From Siphonodentalium dalli (Eukaryota > Mollusca > Scaphopoda > Gadilida > Siphonodentaliidae), in contig CP136069.1 of the NCBI GenBank assembly GCA_032622095.1, forward strand, positions 189,587,122-189,651,121: DNA of 64,000 nt, given 5' to 3'. Position 1 is the stretch's first letter; each line of letters starts with the position of its first letter. Below, piece after piece: positions 53,599-64,000 of the stretch. Below the pieces are notes generated by a model. That model was not told the DNA's origin. It did not search any database and saw only the letters and a program-made list of their open reading frames with translations. The position numbers were made by a program, and so were the translations under genes.

Positions 53599-56500
53599 AT
53601 TCGTTTGATGAACTCCATAATATTATACTATTTGTTTCATGAACTCCGTAATGTTATACAATTTGTTTGATGAACTCCGTAATGTTATGCAATGTGTTTG
53701 ATGGACTCCATAATGTTATACAATTTGTTTGATGAACTCCATAATGTTATACAATTTGTTTGATGAACTCCATAATGTTATACAATTTGTTTGAAAATCT
53801 CCATAATGTTATACAATGTGTTTGATGAACTCCATAATGATATACAATGTGTTTGATGAACTCCGTAATGTTATACAATTTGTTTGATGAACTGCGCAAT
53901 GTTATGCAATGTGTTTGATGGACTCCATAATGTTATACAATTTGTTTGATGAACTCCATATTGTTATACAATTTGTTTGATGAACTCCATAATGTTATAC
54001 AATTTGTTTGAAAAACTCCATAATGTTATACAATGTGTTTGATGAACTCCGTAATGATATACAATGTGTTTGATGAACTCCGTAATGTTATACAATTTGT
54101 TTGATGAACTCCGTAATGTTATACAATTTGTTTGATGAACTCCGTAATGTTATACAATTTGTTTGAAAAACTCCATAATGATATACAATGTGTTTGATGA
54201 ACTCCGTAATGTATTACAATTTGTTTGATGAACTCCGTTATGTTATACAATTTGTTTGATGAACTCCGTAATGATATACAATTTGTTTGATGAACTCCGT
54301 AATGTTATACAATTTGTGTGATGAACTCCGTAATGTTATACAATTTGTTTGATGAACTCCGTAATGTTATACAATTTGTTTAATGAACTACATAATGTTA
54401 TACAATTTGTTTGATGAACTCCGTAATGTTATACAATATGTTTGGTAAACTCAATAATGTTATACAATTTGTTTGATAAACTCCGTAATGTTACTCAATT
54501 TGTTTGATAAACTCCGTAATGTTATACAATATGTTTGATAAACTCAATAATGTTATACAATTTGTTTGATACACTCCGTAATGTTACTCAATTTGTTTGA
54601 TAAACTCTCGTAATGTTATTCAATATGTTTGATAAACTCAATAATGTTATACAATTTGTTTGATAAACTCAATAATGTTATACAATTTGTTTGATAAACT
54701 CCATTATGTTATACAATATGTTTGATAAACTCAATAATGTTATACAATTTGTTTGATACACTCCGTAATGTTACTCAATTTGTTTGATAAACTCTCGTAA
54801 TGTTATACAATATGTTTGATAAACTCCATAATGTTATACAATTTGTTTGATAAACTCAATAATGTTATACAATTTGTTTGATAAACTCCATAATGTTATA
54901 CAATTTGTTTGATGAACTCCGTAATGTTATACAATTTGTTTGATGAACTCCGTAATGTTATACAATTTGTTTGAAAAACTCCATAATGATATACAATGTG
55001 TTTGATGAACTCCGTAATGTTATACAATTTGTTTGATGAACTCCGTAATGTTATACAATTTGTGTGATGAACTCCGTAATGTTATACAATTTGTTTAATG
55101 AACTACATAATGTTATACAATTTGTTTGATGAACTCCGTAATGTTATACAATTTGTTTGATGAACTCTGTAATGTTATACAATATGTTTGATAAACTCAA
55201 TAATGTTATACAATTTGTTTGATAAACTCCGTAATGTTACTCAATTTGTTTGATAAACTCCGTAATGTTATACAATATGTTTGATAAACTCAATAATGTT
55301 ATACAATTTGTTTGATACACTCCGTAATGTTACTCAATTTGTTTGATAAACTCTCGTAATGTTATACAATATGTTTGGTAAACTCCATAATGTTATTCAA
55401 TTTGTTTGATAAACTCAATAATGTTATACAATTTGTTTGATAAACTCCGTAATGTTATACAATTTGTTTGATGAACTCCGTAATGTTACACAATTTGTTT
55501 GATGAACTCCATAATGTTATACAATTTGTTTGATGAACTCCGTAATGTTATACAATTTGTTTGATGAACTCCATAGTATTATACAATTTGTTTGATGAAC
55601 TCCATAATGTTATACAATTTGTTTGATACACTCCGTAATGTTACTCAATTTGTTTGATAAACTCTCGTAATGTTATACAATATGTTTGATAAACTCCATA
55701 ATGTTATACAATTTGTTTGATAAACTCAATAATGTTATACAATTTGTTTGATAAACTCCGTAATGTTATACAATATGTTTGATAAACTCAATAATGTTGT
55801 ACAATTTGTTTGATACACTCCGTAATGTTACTCAATTTGTTTGATAAACTCTCGTAATGTTATACAATATGTTTGATAAACTCCATAATGTTATACAATT
55901 TGTTTGATACACTCCGTAATGTTACTCAATTTGTTTGATAAACTCTCGTAATGTTATACAATATGTTTGATAAACTCCATAATGTTATACAATTTGTTTG
56001 ATAAACTCAATAATGTTATACAATTTGTTTGATACACTCCGTAATGTTACTCAATTTGTTTGATAAACTCTCGTAATGTTATACAATATGTTTGATAAAC
56101 TCCATAATGTTATACAATTTGTTTGATAAACTCAATAATGTTATGCAATTTGTTTGATGAACTCCGTAATGTTACACAATTTGTTTGATGAACTCCATAA
56201 TGTTATACAATTTGTTTGATGAACTCCGTAATGTTATACAATTTGTTTGATGAACTACATAATATTATACAATTTGTTTTATGAACTCCACAATGTTATA
56301 CAATTTGTTTGATACACTCCGTAATGTTACTCAATTTGTTTGATAAACTCTCGTAATGTTATACAATATGTTTGATAAACTCCATAATGTTATACAATTT
56401 GTTTGATACACTCCGTAATGTTACTCAATTTGTTTGATAAACTCTCGTAATGTAATACAATATGTTTGATAAACTCCATAATGTTATACAATTTGTTTGA

Positions 56501-58451
56501 TAAACTCAATAATGTTATACAATTTGTTTGATACACTCCGTAATGTTAATCAATTTGTTTGATAAACTCTCGTAATGTTATACAATATGTTTGATAAACT
56601 CCATAATGTTATACAATTTGTTTGATAAACTCAATAATGTTATACAATTTGTTTGATACACTCCATAATGTTATACAATATGTTTGATAAACTCAATAAT
56701 GTTATACAATTTATTTGATACACTCCGTAATGTTACTCAATTTGTTTGATAAACTCCATAATGTTATACAATTTGTTTGATACACTCCGTAATGTTACTC
56801 AATTTGTTTGATAAACTCTCGTAAAGTTATACAATATGTTTGATAAACTCCATAATGTTATACAATTTGTTTGATAAACTCCATAATGTTATACAATTTG
56901 TTTGATAAACTCCATAATGTTATACAATATGTTTGATAAACTCAATAATGTTATACCATTTGTTTGATACACTCCGTAATGTTACTCAATATGTTTGATA
57001 AACTCTCGTAATGTTATACAATATGTTTGATAAACTCCATAATGTTATACAATTTGTTTGATACACTCCGTAATGTTACTCAATTTGTTTGATAAACTCA
57101 ATAATGTTATACAATTTGTTTGATACACTCCGTAATGTTACTCAATTTGTTTGATAAACTCCATAATGTTATACAATTTGTTTGATACACTCCGTAATGT
57201 TACTCAATTTGTTTGATAAACTCTCGTAATGTTATACAATATGTTTGATAAACTCCATAATGTTATACAATTTGTTTGATAAACTCCATAATGTTATACA
57301 ATTTGTTTGATAAACTCAATAATGTTATACAATATGTTTGATAAACTCAATAATGTTATACAATTTGTTTGATACACTCCGTAATGTTACTCAATTTGTT
57401 TGATAAACTCTCGTAATGTTATACAATATGTTTGATAAACTCCATAATGTTATACAATTTGTTTGATAAACTCAATAATGTTATACAATTTGTTTGATAA
57501 ACTCCGTAATGTTATACAATATGTTTGATAAACTCAATAATGTTATACAATTTGTTTGATACACTCCGTAATGTTACTCAATTTGTTTGATAAACTCTCG
57601 TAATGTTATACAATATGTTTGATAAACTCCATAATGTTATACAATTTGTTTGATAAACTCAATAATGTTATACAATTTGTTTGATAAACTCCGTAATGTT
57701 ATACAATATGTTTGATAAACTCAATAATGTTATACAATTTGTTTGATACACTCCGTAATGTTACTCAATTTGTTTGATAAACTCTCGTAATGTTATACAA
57801 TATGTTTGATAAACTCCATAATGTTATACAATTTGTTTGATAAACTCAATAATGTTATACAATTTGTTTGATAAACTCCGTAATGTTATACAATTTGTTT
57901 GATGAACTCCGTAATGTTACACAATTTGTTTGATGAACTCCGTAATGTTATACAATTTGTTTGATGAACTCCGTAATGTTATACTATATGTTTGATAAAC
58001 TCAATAATGTTATACAATTTGTTTGATAAACTCCGTAATGTTACTCAATTTGTTTGATTAACTCCGTAATGTTATACAATATGTTTGTTAAACTCAATAA
58101 TGTTATACAATTTGTTTGATACACTCCGTAATGTTACTCAATTTGTTTGATAAACTCTCGTAATGTTATACAATATGTTTGATAAACTCCATAATGTTAT
58201 ACAATTTGTTTGATAAACTCAATAATGTTATACAATTTGTTTGATAAACTCCGTAATGTTATACAATTTGTTTGATGAACTCCGTAATGTTACACAATTT
58301 GTTTGATGAACTCCATAATGTTATACAATTTGTTTGATGAACTCCGTAATGTTATACAATTTGTTTGATGAACTCCATAATATTATACAATTTGTTTGAT
58401 GAACTCCGTAATGTTAAACAATTTGTTTGATGAACTCCGTAATGTTATACA
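53599..58451. repeat. 4.85-kb S-P-Q unit with long Q
   Basis: The unit is phased between the ATTCG tags at 53599 and 58452. Its P block has private changes (CCATATTG near 53957, GTATTAC near 54213, CCGTTATG near 54237); the last adds a minus-strand TAA and breaks the spurious 74-codon frame seen in other P blocks. The long Q (about 55600-57890) parallels 26846-29130 and the 2,710-bp repeat. Divergence from other units is visibly higher than within the 7,572-bp duplication. Confidence 0.85.
57402..57775. repeat. 187-bp hexameric HOR in Q, second example
   Basis: CTCTCG monomers start at 57402, 57589 and 57776, again exactly 187 bp apart with the same internal order as at 28650-29023. This run lies at the end of a long Q block in the same relative place. 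Confidence 0.9.
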
Positions 58452-61400
58452 ATTCGTTTGATGAACTCCATAATATTATACTATTTGTTTGATGAACTCC
58501 GTAATGTTATACAATTTGTTTGATGAACTCCGTAATGTTATGCAATGTGTTTGATGGACTCCATAATGTTATACAATTTGTTTGATGAACTCCATAATGT
58601 TATACAATTTGTTTGATGAACTCCATAATGTTATACAATTTGTTTGAAAAACTCCATAATGTTATACAATGTGTTTGATGAACTCCATAATGATATACAA
58701 TGTGTTTGATGAACTCCGTAATGTTATACAATTTGTTTGATGAACTGCGCAATGTTATGCAATGTGTTTGATGGACTCCATAATGTTATACAATTTGTTT
58801 GATGAACTCCATAATGTTATACAATTTGTTTGATGAACTCCATAATGTTATACAATTTGTTTGAAAAACTCCATAATGTTATACAATGTGTTTGATGAAC
58901 TCCGTAATGATATACAATGTGTTTGATGAACTCCGTAATGTTATACAATTTGTTTGATGAACTCCGTAATGTTATACAATTTGTTTGATGAACTCCGTAA
59001 TGTTATACAATTTGTTTGAAAAACTCCATAATGATATACAATGTGTTTGATGAACTCCGTAATGTTATACAATTTGTTTGATGAACTCCGTAATGTTATA
59101 CAATTTGTTTGATGAACTCCGTAATGATATACAATTTGTTTGATGAACTCCGTAATGTTATACAATTTGTGTGATGAACTCCGTAATGTTATACAATTTG
59201 TTTGATGAACTCCGTAATGTTATACAATTTGTTTAATGAACTACATAATGTTATACAATTAGTTTGATGAACTCCGTAATGTTATACAATATGTTTGATA
59301 AACTCAATAATGTTATACAATTTGTTTGATAAACTCCGTAATGTTACTCAATTTGTTTGATAAACTCCGTAATGTTATACAATATGTTTGATAAACTCAA
59401 TAATGTTATACAATTTGTTTGATACACTCCGTAATGTTACTCAATTTGTTTGATAAACTCTCGTAATGTTATACAATATGTTTGATAAACTCAATAATGT
59501 TATACAATTTGTTTGATAAACTCAATAATATTATACAATTTGTTTGATAAACTCCATAATGTTATACAATATGTTTGATAAACTCAATAATGTTATACAA
59601 TTTGTTTGATACACTCCGTAATGTTACTCAATTTGTTTGATAAACTCTCGTAATGTTATACAATATGTTTGATAAACTCCATAATGTTATACAATTTGTT
59701 TGATAAACTCAATAATGTTATACAATTTGTTTGATAAACACCATAATGTTATACAATTTGTTTGATGAACTCCGTAATGTTATACAATTTGTTTGATAAA
59801 CTCCGTAATGTTACTCAATTTGTTTGATAAACTCCGTAATGTTATACAATATGTTTGATAAACTCAATAATGTTATACAATTTGATTGATACACTCCGTA
59901 ATGTTACTCAATTTGTTTGATAAACTCTCGTAATGTTATACAATATGTTTGATAAACTCCATAATGTTATACAATTTGTTTGATAAACTCAATAATGTTA
60001 TACAATTTGTTTGATAAACTCCATAATGTGATACAATTTGTTTGATGAACTCCGTAATGTTATACAATTTGTTTGATGAACTCCGTAATGTTATACAATT
60101 TGTTTGAAAAACTCCATAATGATATACAATGTGTTTGATGAACTCCGTAATGTTATACAATTTGTTTGATGAACTCCGTAATGTTATACAATTTGTGTGA
60201 TGAACTCCGTAATGTTATACAATTTGTTTAATGAACTACATAATGTTATACAATTTGTTTGATGAACTCCGTAATGTTATACAATTTGTTTGATGAACTC
60301 CGTAATGTTATACAATATGTTTGATAAACTCAATAATGTTATACAATTTGTTTGATAAACTCCGTAATGTTGCTCAATTTGTTTGATAAACTCCGTAATG
60401 TTATACAATATGTTTGATAAACTCAATAATGTTATACAATTTGTTTGTTACACTCCGTAATGTTACTCAATTTGTTTGATAAACTCTCGTAATGTTATAC
60501 AATATGTTTGATAAACTCCATAATGTTATACAATTTGTTTGATAAACTCAATAATGTTATACAATTTGTTTGATAAACTCCGTAATGTTATACAATTTGT
60601 TTGATGAACTCCGTAATGTTACACAATTTGTTTGATGAACTCCATAATGTTATACAATTTGTTTGATGAACTCCGTAATGTTATACAATTTGTTTGATGA
60701 ACTCCATAATATTATACAATTTGTTTGATGAACTCCATAATGTTATACAATTTGTATGATACACTCCGTAATGTTACTCAATTTGTTTGATAAACTCTCG
60801 TAATGTTATACAATATGTTTGATAAACTCCATAATGTTATACAATTTGTTTGATAAACTCAATAATGTTATACAATTTGTTTGATAAACTCCGTAATGTT
60901 ATACAATATGTTTGATAAACTCAATAATGTTATACAATTTGTTTGATACACTCCGTAATGTTACTCAATTTGTTTGATAAACTCTCGTAATGTTATACAA
61001 TATGTTTGATAAACTCCATATTGTTATACAATTTGTTTGATACACTCCGTAATGTTACTCAATTTGTTTGATAAACTCTCGTAATGTTATACAATATGTT
61101 TGATAAACTCCATAATGTTATACAATTTGTTTGATAAACTCAATAATGTTATACAATTTGTTTGATACACTCCGTAATGTTACTCAATTTGTTTGATAAA
61201 CTCTCGTAATGTTATACAATATGTTTGATAAACTCCATAATGTTATACAATTTGATTGATAAACTCAATAATGTTATGCAATTTGTTTGATGAACTCCGT
61301 AATGTTACACAATTTGTTTGATGAACTCCATAATGTTATACAATTTGTTTGATGAACTCCGTAATGTTATACAATTTGTTTGATGAACTCCATAATATTA

Positions 61401-64000
61401 TACAATTTGTTTTATGAACTCCACAATGTTATACAATTTGTTTGATACACTCCGTAATGTTACTCAATTTGTTTGATAAACTCTCGTAATGTTATACAAT
61501 ATGTTTGATAAACTCCATAATGTTATACAATTTGTTTGATACACTCCGTAATGTTACTCAATTTGTTTGATGAACTCCGTAATGTTATACAATTTGTTTG
61601 ATGAACTCCGTAATGTTATACAATTTGTTTGATGAACTCCGTAATGATATACAATTTGTTTGATGAACTCCGTAATGTTATACAATTTGTGTGATGAACT
61701 CCGTAATGTTATACAATTTGTTTGATGAACTCCGTAATGTTATACAATTTGTTTAATGAACTACATAATGTTATACAATTTGTTTGATGAACTCCGTAAT
61801 GTTATACAATATGTTTGATAAACTCAATAATGTTATACAATTTGTTTGATAAACTCCGTAATGTTACTCAATTTGTTTGATAAACTCCGTAATGTTATAC
61901 AATATGTTTGATAAACTCAATAATGTTATACAATTTGTTTGATACACTCCGTAATGTTACTCAATTTGTTTGATAAACTCTCGTAATGTTATTCAATATG
62001 TTTGATAAACTCAATAATGTTATACAATTTGTTTGATAAACTCAATAATGTTATACAATTTGTTTGATAAACTCCATAATGTTATACAATATGTTTGATA
62101 AACTCAATAATGTTATACAATTTGTTTGATACACTCCGTAATGTTAATCAATTTGTTTGATAAACTCTCGTAATGTTATACAATATGTTTGATAAACTCC
62201 ATAATGTTATACAATTTGTTTGATAAACTCAATAATGTTATACAATTTGTTTGATAAACTCCATAATGTTATACAATTTGTTTGATGAACTCCGTAATGT
62301 TATACAATTTGTTTGATGAACTCCGTAATGTTATACAATTTGTTTGAAAAACTCCATAATGATATACAATGTGTTTGATGAACTCCGTAATGTTATACTA
62401 TTTGTTTGATGAACTCCGTAATGTTATACAATTTGTGTGATGAACTCCGTAATGTTATACAATTTGTTTAATGAACTACATAATGTTATAAAATTTGTTT
62501 GATGAACTCCGTAATGTTATACAATTTGTTTGATGAACTCCGTAATGTTATACAATATGTTTGATAAACTCAATAATGTTATACAATTTGTTTGATAAAC
62601 TCCGTAATGTTACTCAATTTGTTTGATAAACTCCGTAATGTTATACAATATGTTTGATAAACTCAATAATGTTATACAATTTGTTTGATACACTCCGTAA
62701 TGTTACTCAATTTGTTTGATAAACTCTCGTAATGTTATACAATATGTTTGATAAACTCCATAATGTTATACAATTTGTTTGATAAACTCAATAATGTTAT
62801 ACAATTTGTTTGATAAACTCCGTAATGTTATACAATTTGTTTGATGAACTCCGTAATGTTACACAATTTGTTTGATGAACTCCATAATGTTATACAATTT
62901 GTTTGATGAACTCCGTAATGTTATACAATTTGTTTGATGAACTCCATAATATTATACAATTTGTTTGATGAACTCCATAATGTTATACAATTTGTTTGAT
63001 ACACTCCGTAATGTTACTCAATTTGTTTGATAAACTCTCGTAATGTTTTACAATATGTTTGATAAACTCCATAATGTTATACAATTTGTTTGATAAACTC
63101 AATAATGTTATACAATTTGTTTGATAAACTCCGTAATGTTATACAATATGTTTGATAAACTCAATAATGTTATACAATTTGTTTGATACACTCCGTAATG
63201 TTACTCAATTTGTTTGATAAACTCTCGTAATGTTATACAATATGTTTGATAAACTCCATAATGTTATACAATTTGTTTGATACACTCCGTAATGTTACTC
63301 AATTTGTTTGATAAACTCTCGTAATGTTATACAATATGTTTGATAAACTCCATAATGTTATACAATTTGTTTGATAAACTCAATAATGTTATACAATTTG
63401 TTTGATACACTCCGTAATGTTACTCAATTTGTTTGATAAACTCTCGTAATGTTATACAATATGTTTGATAAACTCCATAATGTTATACAATTTGTTTGAT
63501 AAACTCAATAATGTTATGCAATTTGTTTGATGAACTCCGTAATGTTACACAATTTGTTTGATGAACTCCATAATGTTATACAATTTGTTTGATGAACTCC
63601 GTAATGTTATACAATTTGTTTGATGAACTCCATAATATTATACAATTTGTTTTATGAACTCCACAATGTTATACAATTTGTTTGATACACTCCGTAATGT
63701 TACTCAATTTGTTTGATAAACTCTCGTAATGTTATACAATATGTTTGATAAACTCCATAATGTTATACAATTTGTTTGAGACACTCCGTAATGTTACTCA
63801 ATTTGTTTGATAAACTCTCGTAATGTTATACAATATGTTTGATAAACTCCATAATGTTATACAATTTGTTTGATAAACTCAATAATGTTATACAATTTGT
63901 TTGATACACTCCGTAATGTTAATCAATTTGTTTGATAAACTCTCGTAATGTTATACAATTTGTTTGATAAACTCAATAATGTTATACAATTTGTTTGATA
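58452..64000. repeat. S-P-Q units at the right edge (incomplete)
   Basis: An S tag at 58452 is followed by P (GCGCAATG near 58747), short Q, and P islands near 60050-60310 and 60600-60750. At about 61566 a Q-to-P switch resembles those at 35814 and 43386, and Q then runs to the window edge. Private changes include TTAGTTTGATG near 59259, TTGCTC near 60371 and GAGACACTCC near 63779. The array clearly continues beyond the window. Confidence 0.85.

Larger units (their letters stand above)
1..64000. repeat. 31-bp satellite array filling the window
   Basis: Apart from 346-473, the whole window is a head-to-tail tandem repeat. Successive GTTTGATGAACTCC starts at the left edge lie 31 bp apart, and the register holds to the right edge. 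A 32-bp variant (AACTCTCGTAATG, one extra T) is common in Q blocks. The consensus monomer has 9 G/C in 31 bases. Variation is concentrated at a few positions: GATGAAC, GATAAAC, GATACAC, GATGGAC or GAAAAAC; CTCCG, CTCCA, CTCAA or CTCTCG; TTATAC, TTACTC, GATATAC, TTATGC or TTAAAC; and AATTT, AATAT or AATGTG. These variants define the block families and the higher-order repeats. No gene-like sequence interrupts the array. The + strand orientation used here is arbitrary. The satellite family is not one I recognise. Confidence 0.98.

Noticed and set aside
1-64000. CRISPR array
   Set aside because: The units are contiguous with no unique spacers; the variable positions are a few point substitutions inside a 31-bp monomer. 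No cas-like gene is present.
1-64000. Bacterial or plasmid iteron/origin array
   Set aside because: Iteron clusters are short and sit beside a rep gene. Sixty-four kilobases of hierarchical tandem repeat with no gene is typical of eukaryotic heterochromatin.

Overview
The window is one continuous, AT-rich satellite array with no recognisable gene. It is built from roughly two thousand head-to-tail copies of a 31-bp monomer (about 29% GC). Read on the + strand, the monomer is GTTTGATGAACTCC followed by GTAATGTTATACAATTT. The only non-satellite DNA is a 128-bp insert at 346-473. An array of this size, with nested higher-order repeats (HORs), points to eukaryotic constitutive heterochromatin (centromeric, pericentromeric, subtelomeric, B- or sex-chromosome). 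The sequence itself does not say which, and I do not recognise the satellite family or species. I see no rRNA, tRNA, CRISPR, bacterial operon or credible protein-coding gene. All reading frames of about 74 codons are by-products of the repeat.

Monomers fall into families that form blocks. 'R' blocks are mostly GATGAACTCC with CCATAATG or CCGTAATG, plus a linked GCAATGTG/GATGGACTCC pair. 'S' blocks carry AATATTATACTATTTG and GTTAAAC. 'P' blocks mix GATGAACTCC with GAAAAACTCC, GATATAC, ACTGCGCAATG and GTTTAATGAACTAC. 'Q' blocks carry GATAAACTC, GATACACTCC with GTTACTC, and a 32-bp variant with CTCTCG.

Layout: R 1-345; insert 346-473; S about 481-1036; P about 1037-1935; Q about 1936-8540 (with a 2,710-bp tandem duplication); R about 8541-19358 (with a 3,875-bp HOR); S 19359-19980; then a P/Q/S mosaic to the end. 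The mosaic holds a 2.3-kb unit in three copies (19.9-26.8 kb), a 7,572-bp duplication (30.6-45.7 kb) with a partial third copy to 49.6 kb, a nested 1,366-bp duplication, and a 682-bp duplication (50.8-52.2 kb). The order R-S-P-Q occurs twice, about 19 kb apart. The first 2.1 kb aligns monomer by monomer with 19,014-20,952.

That long-range alignment supplies an empty site for the 128-bp insert. The insert is flanked by a 7-bp direct repeat (ATTTGTT) present once at the paralogous position 19352-19358. On the minus strand the insert ends with an AATAAA motif and four ATCCT units, so it looks like a short or 5'-truncated retroposon. The rest of the architecture is best explained by repeated unequal exchange and segmental amplification at several scales.
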